A DNA stretch of 64,000 nucleotides from Alistipes montrealensis (GTDB taxonomy: Bacteria; Bacteroidota; Bacteroidia; Bacteroidales; Rikenellaceae): NCBI RefSeq assembly GCF_018362775.1, contig NZ_JAGYXY010000002.1, positions 124,001 to 188,000 of the forward strand. The letters run 5' to 3'. Below, piece after piece: positions 34,095-42,226 of the stretch. The notes below the pieces were generated by a model, which did no database searches, was not told the DNA's origin, and was given only the letters and a program-made list of their open reading frames with translations. Position numbers and translations under genes: made by a program. Positions within the stretch are counted from its first letter, which is position 1; the number at the start of each line of letters is the position of its first letter.

Positions 34095-37000
34095 ATGGCA
34101 AATTTTTATAAAACAAGCATCGGGCGCGCCAGAACCCTGAAAAGCGTAAGCCTTGCCCTGCTTCTTATGTTGTTCCTGTCGGTGAACGTCGGCGCTGCAT
34201 ATGCACAGGGCGCCTCCGCACAACCGGGGAAACGACGCATCACCGGAACCGTCACCGACACCGACGGATCGCCGCTGGTCGGCGCCACCGTCTACATCAA
34301 GGACACCAACGTCGGAACGACGACCAACACCGACGGACTTTTCGTCATCGACGTACTGCCCAAACAGCAGATCACGGTCAGCTACATCGGCTACCTGTCG
34401 CAGACCCTGCCGACCGACGGCCGCGAAGTGATCAACGTCAAACTCAAATCCGACACGGACCTGCTCGAAGAGGTCGTCGTCGTGGGCTACGGCAAGCAGA
34501 AACGCCAGGCAATGGTCAGTTCGATCGCCACCGTCGGGTCACGCGACCTGATGCAGTCGTCGTCGAGCAACCTGACGAGCAACCTCGCCGGACAGCTCGC
34601 CGGCCTGATCAGCATCCAGCGCAGCGCCGAACCGGGACGTGACGACGCCGAATTCTGGATCCGCGGTATCAGCACCTTCAAGGGCGGAACCAACCCGCTG
34701 GTGCTCGTCGACGGAATCCCCCGTGATATCAACAACATCGAGGCCGACGAGATCGAGACCTTCAGCATCCTCAAGGATGCCGCCGCGACAGCCGTCTACG
34801 GCGCCGAGGGCGCCAACGGCGTCATTCTCGTAACCACCAAGCGCGGTACGATCTCCAAACCGAAAATCTCGTTCCGCATCGAGCAGTCGGTCGCCTCGCC
34901 GCAGCGCCTTCCCGAGTTCGTCGACTCGTGGGACTACCTCGAACTGGCCAACGAAGCCCGGTTCAACGACGGACTCACCCCCAGTTTCAGTTCTGCGCAA
35001 ATCCAACTCTACCGCGACCGCGCGGACAACGACCTTTACCCGAATACGCAGTGGATCGACGAACTGGTCAAGAAAGCGGTGCACAGCCAGCGCTACACGC
35101 TCAATTTCCGCGGCGGCGCCGAGAACGCCAAATATTTCGTCTCGATGGCTTATTTCCAGTCGGACGGCGTCTTTAAGGAGAACCCCAACGGCAAGTATGA
35201 CAGCAACTTCGGCTTCGAGCGTTACAATCTGCGCAGCAACATCGACCTGAAAGTGAGCAAGACCACGCGCCTGGGCGTCGACCTCTCGGGACAGTACGTA
35301 CACCGCCGCACGGCCAACCGTTCGGCCGACGACATCTTCAGTTTCATGCTCCACACGCCGTCGTACCTCTTTCCGGCCATTTACAGCGACGGCACACTGG
35401 CCTCCTACGAGAAACAGGCCGATTCGAACAACCGCAACCCCTACAACATGCTCTACAACCAGGGCTACCGCCAGGAGTGGGGCGTCAAGATCCAGTCGAA
35501 CATCAAACTGGAGCAGGACCTGAAATTCATCACCCCGGGCCTGAGTGCCCGCGGAAGCGTCAGCTTCGACTACGACGGCAGTTCGCAGACGCTGCGCGAC
35601 TATTGGCCGAGTCTCTACCACGCCAGCGGCCGCGATGCCGACGGTAACCTGGTCTTCACCACGACTGCGTCGGGATCGCCCGAAATCGTGGACCCCAAAT
35701 TCACCTCGACGAGCTACCTGCGTAAAATCTATATCGAAGGCGCCATCAATTACCAGCGTGTCTTCAACTACGTCCACAACGTCAGCGCCATGATTCTCTA
35801 CATGCAGAAAGAGCAGCAGAAGAACGATCCGGTGCTTCCCTACCGCAAACAGAGCATCGTGGGCCGCGTGACCTATTCGTACGACAACCGCTACTTCATC
35901 GAAGGTAGTTTCGGCTACACCGGCAGCGAGACTTTCGCCAAGAAAAACCGTTTCGGATTCTTCCCGGCAGTCGGTCTGAGCTATTTCGTCTCCAACGAGA
36001 AATTCTATCCCGAAGGACTGAAAAAGGTGATGAACAACGCGAAAATCCGCCTCTCGATGGGCCGCACGGGTAATGACGACACGGGAACCGACCGCTTCCT
36101 TTACCGCGCAACGTTCAACACCGAGGGCCACACCTTCAACCAGGGCATCGGAACCTCGGCCTCGAACGGCATGGGCGCCGGTATCTACGACCTGCGTTTT
36201 ATAAACAACGACATCCATTGGGAGATCGAAACCAAACGTAACGTCGGCGTCGACCTGGGCTTCTTCGACAACCAGATCGAACTGACGGCCGACTACTTCA
36301 ACAACCGCCGCAAAAGCATCCTGCTCGAACGCAACACGATCCCCGGCGTCGCCGGCTTCCACGCCAAACCGTGGCAGAACTACGGCATCGTGGACAACTG
36401 GGGCGTCGACGCCAGCCTGAACGCCCGCCACGACTTCGGCAAAGTCCGCGTCAGCGCCCGCGGTACATTCACTTTCGCCCGCAACAAGATCGTCGAGTAC
36501 GACGAACTGAAACAGCTCTACGACTACCAGCGGATCACCGGCACGCGCGTGAACGAGAACACGCTCTACATTGCCGAGCGTCTCTACACCGAAGACGACT
36601 TCATCCGCACGCAGAACCCCAACGGGACCTATTCCTACGAACTGCGTCCGGGTCTTCCGCGCAACGCATTGCAGGGAACCCTCGGCCCGGGCGACATCAA
36701 GTACGCCGACCTGAACCACGACGGCGTGATCGACAGCAACGACAAGAAGCGCGGCGTGGGACATCCCTACAACCCCGAAATCAACTACGGTTTCGGCCTC
36801 AACGTCGAGTACAAAGGCTTCTACGTGAGCGCCTTCTTCCAGGGCACGGGCAACTCGTCGGTGCTGCTGGCCTCGGGCAACAACCACTTCTGGCCTTTCA
36901 ACTGGTATGAGGACAAGTCGAACTACCGCACGCTGTTCCTCGACCGCTGGACGGCCGACAATCCGCGCCAGGACGTTACGATGCCCCGTCTGCACAGCCA

Positions 37001-37271
37001 TTACAGCCACAACGTCAACAAGGAACCCAGTACGTGGTGGCTCCGGAGCGGCAACTTCCTGCGCTTCAAGAACCTCGAAATAGGCTACAACCTGCCCAAG
37101 ACCTTCCTCCGCAAACTCCGGCTCGACGCCGTGCGCGTCTACATGCTGGGCAACAACCTCTGCGTCTGGGACGACATCAAGTATTGGGACCCCGAACAGG
37201 GCAACCGCAACCAGGGTATGAGTTATCCCATGTCGCGCACCTTTACGCTGGGAATCGAAGTGAACTTCTAA
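34095..37271 (+). CDS. susC: SusC/RagA-family TonB-dependent outer-membrane transporter
   Basis: The 1058-residue protein has a signal peptide to about residue 38 (AAYAQG). A carboxypeptidase-regulatory-like domain follows (RRITGTVTDTDGSPLVGATV, YIGYLSQ), then the EEVVVVGYGKQKR junction, a plug (LVLVDGIPRDINNIEADEIE, YGAEGANGVILVTT) and a long beta-barrel ending in TFTLGIEVNF, with the terminal Phe of outer-membrane proteins. With the SusD lipoprotein encoded just downstream it should form the oligosaccharide importer of this PUL, energised by TonB. Confidence 0.95.
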   Translation: MANFYKTSIGRARTLKSVSLALLLMLFLSVNVGAAYAQGASAQPGKRRITGTVTDTDGSPLVGATVYIKDTNVGTTTNTDGLFVIDVLPKQQITVSYIGYLSQTLPTDGREVINVKLKSDTDLLEEVVVVGYGKQKRQAMVSSIATVGSRDLMQSSSSNLTSNLAGQLAGLISIQRSAEPGRDDAEFWIRGISTFKGGTNPLVLVDGIPRDINNIEADEIETFSILKDAAATAVYGAEGANGVILVTTKRGTISKPKISFRIEQSVASPQRLPEFVDSWDYLELANEARFNDGLTPSFSSAQIQLYRDRADNDLYPNTQWIDELVKKAVHSQRYTLNFRGGAENAKYFVSMAYFQSDGVFKENPNGKYDSNFGFERYNLRSNIDLKVSKTTRLGVDLSGQYVHRRTANRSADDIFSFMLHTPSYLFPAIYSDGTLASYEKQADSNNRNPYNMLYNQGYRQEWGVKIQSNIKLEQDLKFITPGLSARGSVSFDYDGSSQTLRDYWPSLYHASGRDADGNLVFTTTASGSPEIVDPKFTSTSYLRKIYIEGAINYQRVFNYVHNVSAMILYMQKEQQKNDPVLPYRKQSIVGRVTYSYDNRYFIEGSFGYTGSETFAKKNRFGFFPAVGLSYFVSNEKFYPEGLKKVMNNAKIRLSMGRTGNDDTGTDRFLYRATFNTEGHTFNQGIGTSASNGMGAGIYDLRFINNDIHWEIETKRNVGVDLGFFDNQIELTADYFNNRRKSILLERNTIPGVAGFHAKPWQNYGIVDNWGVDASLNARHDFGKVRVSARGTFTFARNKIVEYDELKQLYDYQRITGTRVNENTLYIAERLYTEDDFIRTQNPNGTYSYELRPGLPRNALQGTLGPGDIKYADLNHDGVIDSNDKKRGVGHPYNPEINYGFGLNVEYKGFYVSAFFQGTGNSSVLLASGNNHFWPFNWYEDKSNYRTLFLDRWTADNPRQDVTMPRLHSHYSHNVNKEPSTWWLRSGNFLRFKNLEIGYNLPKTFLRKLRLDAVRVYMLGNNLCVWDDIKYWDPEQGNRNQGMSYPMSRTFTLGIEVNF

Positions 37272-37287
37272 TCAAGGAGAACGAACT

Positions 37288-39123
37288 ATGAAACAGAAAT
37301 TTGTAAAAATACTTTCCATCGGACTGCTGGCCTGCACGGTCTGGTCGTGCAGCTTCCTCGACGTATCCGACGAGCTGGCCGGCGGCATCTCCGACATTTC
37401 GCAGGTATTCAGCAATGTCGACCGTACCAAAAAATGGTATTCGCAGGTCTTCAACAACCGTCCGGATTATTCGGCCGTATGGGTTACGAGCAGCCCGATG
37501 GGCAACCCCTGGACCGCGTATGCCGACGAAATCTATACGCGACTGGCCAACAATGCGGGCAAGTACACCGAATGGAACTCGGCCAACGGCAACTCGCAGC
37601 GCTGGAACACACTGTATGAGAGTATCCGCCAGGCCAATATCTTCCTGGAGCGGGCACATGCCATCGTGGACGAAGGCGGTCCCGACGCCGCCCGTCTGAC
37701 CGAAGACGAAATCAAGCTCTACAAGGCCAACGTCCGCTTCATGCGTGCGGCTTACCATTACTACCTGATGGAGCTCTACGGACCGGTTCCCATCGTCGAC
37801 CATTCGATGGAGCTGGGAGACGATCTCGACCTTCCGCGCAACTCGCTGGACGAAGTGATCCAATTCATCGACCGGGAGTTGAAAGAGTGCATGGAGGAGA
37901 TGGCGCAGGAGCCTTACCATAACACGGAGAACCTGCGCGCCGTGCCTACCAAGGGCGCCGCGCTGGCGCTGCGTGCGAAGCTGTGGGTTTATGCGGCCAG
38001 CCCGCTCTTCAACGGCGGCTGGCCCGAGGCCGTGGCGCTGACCAACAAGGACGGCAAGCGGCTCTTCCCCGACCGGGACGAATCGAAATTGCAGACGGCG
38101 GTGGACCGCCTGCGCGATCTGCTCGACTATGCCGAGCAGGGCAACCGCTATGCACTCCTCAACACGGGCAATCCGGCCGACGACCTCTACAAACTCTTCC
38201 AGGAGTATAACACGGAGATTATCTGGGCCACGTCGACCAACTCGTGGGGTAAACTGGGCGACCAGGCCTTCGACACCTTCGCAACTCCGCGTTCGCAGCC
38301 CCAGGGACAGGGCGGTTTACACGTTTTGCAGGAGCTTGTCGACGACTTCTACATGAAGGACGGCAAACCCATCAAGGCTACCTCGTTCCTGGACAAATCG
38401 GAGCTCTACCCCGGTAACGAAACCGAGATGGGGACGTACAACGGCGTTACGGTGTCGAAAATGTACATCGACCGCGAGCCCCGTTTCTACAACACCGTCA
38501 CCTTCTCGGGCATGAAGTGGCACATGAGCAATCAGGAAATCCAGTTCTACCGGGGCGGCAAAGACGACAACTCGGTGGCCGACGGCGCCCCGCTGACGGG
38601 TTATATGCTCTACAAGCGTATGAACCGCACCGTCTACGGCGGGAACATCTCGGGCGCTGTAACCTCGAAGTACCGTCCGGTAATTATCTTCCGCCTGGCG
38701 GAGTTCTACCTGCTCTATGCCGAAATGCTCAACGAGGTGGATCCGGGCAACGACGACGTGCTTAAATACGTCAACCTGGTGCGCCGGCGCGCCGGAGTGG
38801 AAGACCTGGACGTACTCAATCCCGCCATCAAGGGTAACCAGACGTTGCAGCGCGAGGCCATCCGCCGCGAAAGCCGCATCGAACTGGCCACCGAAGGACA
38901 GCGTTACTTCGACGTGCGCCGCTGGATGATCGCCGACAAGGCCCCCGGCGAAGGCGGTCAGGGCGGTGATTTCACCGGCATGAACGTCGATCAGCCCCAG
39001 CCCGCCTACTACACCCGCACGAAGATGCAGACCCGCGTCTTCAAGAACAAAAACTACCTCTACCCCATTCCGCTGGACGAGATGAAGCGCAGCGACCTGC
39101 TCGTGCAGAACCCCGGCTGGTAG
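37288..39123 (+). CDS. susD: SusD/RagB-family glycan-binding outer-membrane lipoprotein
   Basis: The 611-residue protein has a lipobox (TVWSCSFLD, Cys near residue 19) and the tetratricopeptide-like helical fold of SusD. Marks are NIFLERAH, FMRAAYHYYLMELYGPVPIVD, GAALALRAKLWVYAASPLF, then RLAEFYLLYAEMLNEVDP with a following LVRRRAGV. The C-terminal IRRESRIELATEGQRYFDVRRWMI and YLYPIPLDEM are classical. It caps the SusC pore on the cell surface and delivers the glycan. The gap to susC is 16 bases. Confidence 0.95.
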   Translation: MKQKFVKILSIGLLACTVWSCSFLDVSDELAGGISDISQVFSNVDRTKKWYSQVFNNRPDYSAVWVTSSPMGNPWTAYADEIYTRLANNAGKYTEWNSANGNSQRWNTLYESIRQANIFLERAHAIVDEGGPDAARLTEDEIKLYKANVRFMRAAYHYYLMELYGPVPIVDHSMELGDDLDLPRNSLDEVIQFIDRELKECMEEMAQEPYHNTENLRAVPTKGAALALRAKLWVYAASPLFNGGWPEAVALTNKDGKRLFPDRDESKLQTAVDRLRDLLDYAEQGNRYALLNTGNPADDLYKLFQEYNTEIIWATSTNSWGKLGDQAFDTFATPRSQPQGQGGLHVLQELVDDFYMKDGKPIKATSFLDKSELYPGNETEMGTYNGVTVSKMYIDREPRFYNTVTFSGMKWHMSNQEIQFYRGGKDDNSVADGAPLTGYMLYKRMNRTVYGGNISGAVTSKYRPVIIFRLAEFYLLYAEMLNEVDPGNDDVLKYVNLVRRRAGVEDLDVLNPAIKGNQTLQREAIRRESRIELATEGQRYFDVRRWMIADKAPGEGGQGGDFTGMNVDQPQPAYYTRTKMQTRVFKNKNYLYPIPLDEMKRSDLLVQNPGW

Positions 39124-39145
39124 ACCCATGTAAACCGAAAAACTT

Positions 39146-40819
39146 ATGACAATGAAAAAAATCAGTATATTCCTGTTCGCAGCGGCCACATTGTTGGGTG
39201 CAGGCTGCGAGGACAGTTCCGACGCGGACAAGGTGATTCCCGTCTCGGCGATTGCCCTGGATGCGTCGCTGAGCGGCGGCGTCTCGATGGAGGTCGGCCA
39301 AACGATGAACATCGCCGGCAAAGTGACCGTGCTTCCCGAAGATGCCACCGACAAGACCGAATCCTACGAGTCGTCCGACACGAAGATCGTCACGGTCGAC
39401 GAATCGGGCGTCGTGAAGGCCGTCGACCCCGGTTTGGCGATGATTACCATCAGTGTGGGCGGCAAACACTCGCATTTCGAGGTGAAGGTCGAAGCGAAGA
39501 AGATTCCCGTCGAGACGATTACGCTTCCCGACGAACTGACCGACGGCGTAACGCTGAAGGTCGGTGAAAAACTCGACATTGCCGGCAAGGTCACGATCAC
39601 GCCGGGCAATGCCACGAACACGGAAGAGAGCTACGAATCGTCGGTTCCGATGATCGCATCGGTCAGCGACGAAGGCATCGTAACGGCAATTGCAGTCGGC
39701 GAAACGACCATTACGGTCACCGTCGACGGCAAGTCGGCCCGCTTCGGCCTGACGGTCGAGAAAGTCGCCGTAGAAACGGTCACCCTGCCCGAAGAACTGA
39801 CCAAGGGCGTCACGATGATCATCGGTGAAGTACTCAATATCGCAGGCAAAGCGACGATCGCACCCGAAAATGCCACCAACAAGGCGGAAAGTTACGATTC
39901 GTCGAAACCGGAGGTTGCCACCGTCAGCGATACGGGCGAAATCAAGGCGCTCTCGGAAGGAAAAACGACCATCACCGTCGAGGTCGACGGAGTCAAGGCG
40001 TCGTTCGAACTCAATGTGGAGAAAGAGACCGTAGTCATTACTTCGATTGCGTTCACAAACGCGAGCGAAGAGGTCGAGTTCAAGGAATCCGGTTCGGAAC
40101 TGAACCTGGCGCCGCTGATGACGATCCTGCCCGCAGATCACACCGAAGGCGTAGTCTTCGCATCCTCCGACACATCGGTAGCGACGGTCGATGAAAACGG
40201 TAAGGTTACGTGTCTGAAAGTCGGTGAAGCAACCATCACGGCATCGGCCCGGAACCACGCCGCCGTGAAGGGAGAAATGAAGGTCATCGTCTGCGGCGAT
40301 TACGACCGCACGGGATGGGAAATCAGCGCGACTTCGCATAAATTGCCCACGACACCCACGAATAACAGCAAAACAGCCGCTTTCGACGGTGACGCGAACG
40401 GGAAGTCGAATTTCGGCCAGACCCGTCCCGGCAAGATGTCCGGAGGCGTGGATCTGAGGTCGCAGCCCGACATCCAGATCTGGTTTGTGGTCGACATGCA
40501 GAGCGCCCGCAAGGTGAACTGTTTCCGCATCCGGCACATCTCCACGACTCAGCCCGATTTCGGAACCCGCTGGCTGAAGTTCGTCGAGATTCTGGGCAGC
40601 AACGACGGCGAAAACTTTACGCCGATTGCCGCCGATGTCAATTTCGAGAGCCAGTCGGCCGTATTGGCGAACCAGGAAACGAGCAACATCCGGATTCCCA
40701 TGTCGGAATACCGCTACCTGAAATTCGTCAGCGACAAGAACTGCTTCAACCCGACCGGAAATACAGCCCAGATCAATGAGCTTTACTTCGGCCGCGAAAA
40801 AGAAAACACGGGGGAATAA
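39146..40819 (+). CDS. Surface lipoprotein with four Ig-like (BIG2) domains and a C-terminal discoidin domain, probable surface glycan-binding protein
   Basis: The 557-residue protein has a lipoprotein signal (LLGAGCEDS). Three closely similar units of about 88 residues follow, each with the pattern V-x-x-I/V-x-L-x-x-x-L-x-x-G-V and a later IAGKVT or IAGKAT. A fourth, more divergent unit (about 300-385) comes next, then a discoidin/F5-8C-like domain (GKSNFGQTRPGKMSGGVDL, FVVDMQSARKVNCFRIRH, EILGSNDGENFTPI). The place directly after susD is that of SusE/F-like surface glycan-binding proteins. The start could also be two codons later (MKKIS). Confidence 0.82.
   Translation: MTMKKISIFLFAAATLLGAGCEDSSDADKVIPVSAIALDASLSGGVSMEVGQTMNIAGKVTVLPEDATDKTESYESSDTKIVTVDESGVVKAVDPGLAMITISVGGKHSHFEVKVEAKKIPVETITLPDELTDGVTLKVGEKLDIAGKVTITPGNATNTEESYESSVPMIASVSDEGIVTAIAVGETTITVTVDGKSARFGLTVEKVAVETVTLPEELTKGVTMIIGEVLNIAGKATIAPENATNKAESYDSSKPEVATVSDTGEIKALSEGKTTITVEVDGVKASFELNVEKETVVITSIAFTNASEEVEFKESGSELNLAPLMTILPADHTEGVVFASSDTSVATVDENGKVTCLKVGEATITASARNHAAVKGEMKVIVCGDYDRTGWEISATSHKLPTTPTNNSKTAAFDGDANGKSNFGQTRPGKMSGGVDLRSQPDIQIWFVVDMQSARKVNCFRIRHISTTQPDFGTRWLKFVEILGSNDGENFTPIAADVNFESQSAVLANQETSNIRIPMSEYRYLKFVSDKNCFNPTGNTAQINELYFGREKENTGE
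39235..40030 (+). repeat. Three tandem BIG2-coding units
   Basis: Three consecutive segments of roughly 265 bases encode aligned Ig-like units with the shared words ATDKTESYESS, ATNTEESYESS and ATNKAESYDSS and the shared ending pattern TITVxVDGxxAxFxLxVE. They suggest internal duplication and possible copy-number variation. Confidence 0.65.
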
Positions 40820-40828
40820 ACTTTCCGG

Positions 40829-40858
40829 CTCCGGCGGCCGGAGACACGGTCGCCGGAG
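40829..40858 (+). promoter_or_regulatory. Stem-loops between the two surface-protein genes
   Basis: CTCCGGCG (40829-40836) pairs perfectly with CGCCGGAG (40851-40858), and an alternative shorter stem CTCCGG/CCGGAG (40829-40834 with 40838-40843) uses the same 5' arm. It may set relative expression or act as an RNA processing site. No T-run follows. Confidence 0.4.
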
Positions 40859-40894
40859 TCAGGAATCTTTAACCGAAAAAACTACATTTCAATT

Positions 40895-42118
40895 ATGAAA
40901 AAGATAAGTATTTGTCTGTTTGCCGCGGCAGCCCTGCTGGGCGTCGGCTGTGAGGACAATGTACCCGAACCGGGAACGATGGAGGTCCCCGTAGAAAGCG
41001 TCACGCTCGACGAGGAGTTGAGCGGCGGCCTGGTCATGGAAGTCGGCAAAACAATGGATGTTTCGCTGAAAGTAAAGGTGCTGCCCGTAAACGCCACCGA
41101 CCTGGCGGAACTCTTCTATTCATCGAACGTCGAAGTGGCGACGGTCAGCCCGAAGGGCATCGTAACAGCACAGAAGGCCGGTATCAGCATGATCTCGATC
41201 TATGTGGGCGGCATCGAAACCTACTTTACGGTGACGGTCGTTGACCAGATTCCGGTCGACATCGAGTCGCTGGTATTTACGGCCGGCGAAAAAGAGATGG
41301 AACTCGGAGGAAACGCTTTGGACCTCGCGTCCCTGCTTTCGACCCTGCCCGTGAACCAGAACGAGGGCGTTATCTTCTCCTCATCCGATCCGACAGTCGC
41401 CTCGATCGACCAAAACGGCATGCTCCACGCCCTCAAGATCGGCAAGACGGTCATCACCGCCGTACCCAAACGTCACGCCGATGCAGGTCCGGAACTGACG
41501 GCCTCCATGACCGTCCGGGTCGTGAAGATCATCACCGAAGACTGCGACCGCAGCGGTTGGACGATGACCTTCTCACACGACATTTGTAAGGACGCAAGTA
41601 TCGGAAGCAGCGCAACCGCAGCCATCGACGGCAACGAGAATACGACGTTGTCACTGGTGCGTCCAGGCAAATCGTACAACAACGGTCCCAACCTTTCCGG
41701 GACCCCCGAAGCCGATATCTGGTTCCAGGTCGACCGCGGCGACAATCCGGAAAAAGTCAACTACCTGCGGATCCGCCATCGTCCGGAATCGAGTAACAAC
41801 AAGAACATCCTTGTCCGCTGGTGGGGATTCAACCGCATCGAGGGCAGCAACGACGGCACGAACTTCGAGACTCTCGCCGAGTACATCGCGCTGACGCCCG
41901 ATCCGAACGTATACGAGAACCTGCTGACGGACAATATCGCGATCCCGGAGAACAACTACCGTTACCTGCGTTTCATCGGCCAGAACGATGTCAGCACGAC
42001 AGCGCCGTTCCTGGGCTTCTACTGCGCGCGCGGTAAGAACAACGGCGGCATTGACCCGGGCAGCACGATTCAGATCAACGAGTTCTACCTCGGTCTCCAA
42101 ACCAAGATCACGGAATAA
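40895..42118 (+). CDS. Surface lipoprotein with two Ig-like domains and discoidin domain (paralogue of the previous gene)
   Basis: The 407-residue protein shares its signal peptide pattern (MKKISICLFAAAALLGVGCED) and layout with the previous gene, but with only two Ig-like units (VESVTLDEELSGGLVMEVG and IESLVFTAGEKEMELGGNALDLASLL). A discoidin-like C-terminus follows (DIWFQVDRGDNPEKVNYLRIRHRP, RIEGSNDGTNFETLAEY). It is a probable second surface glycan-binding protein of the PUL. A strong terminator follows it. Confidence 0.82.
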   Translation: MKKISICLFAAAALLGVGCEDNVPEPGTMEVPVESVTLDEELSGGLVMEVGKTMDVSLKVKVLPVNATDLAELFYSSNVEVATVSPKGIVTAQKAGISMISIYVGGIETYFTVTVVDQIPVDIESLVFTAGEKEMELGGNALDLASLLSTLPVNQNEGVIFSSSDPTVASIDQNGMLHALKIGKTVITAVPKRHADAGPELTASMTVRVVKIITEDCDRSGWTMTFSHDICKDASIGSSATAAIDGNENTTLSLVRPGKSYNNGPNLSGTPEADIWFQVDRGDNPEKVNYLRIRHRPESSNNKNILVRWWGFNRIEGSNDGTNFETLAEYIALTPDPNVYENLLTDNIAIPENNYRYLRFIGQNDVSTTAPFLGFYCARGKNNGGIDPGSTIQINEFYLGLQTKITE

Positions 42119-42168
42119 TTCCCCGCGCCGAACGGTCGGTCCGCCCGATTTCCGGCGCACTGCAAACG

Positions 42169-42203
42169 AAAAGGCCCAAAGAATGCTTCTTTGGGCCCTT
42201 TCT
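42169..42203 (+). terminator. Intrinsic terminator after the second surface-protein gene
   Basis: GGCCCAAAGA (42173-42182) pairs perfectly with TCTTTGGGCC (42188-42197), with A bases before and a T-rich tail after. It would end or weaken the PUL transcript just before the GH115 gene, which lies 24 bases further on. Confidence 0.8.
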
Positions 42204-42226
42204 TTCACTTTCGGAAACAATAGACA

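Noticed and set aside
34539..37010. 823-residue minus-strand frame opposite susC
   Set aside because: Antisense shadow; the susC protein is complete and well conserved on the plus strand.
39235..40030. Tandem similar segments considered as a CRISPR-like or satellite array
   Set aside because: The units are about 265 bases, diverged and in frame; they encode Ig-like domains.
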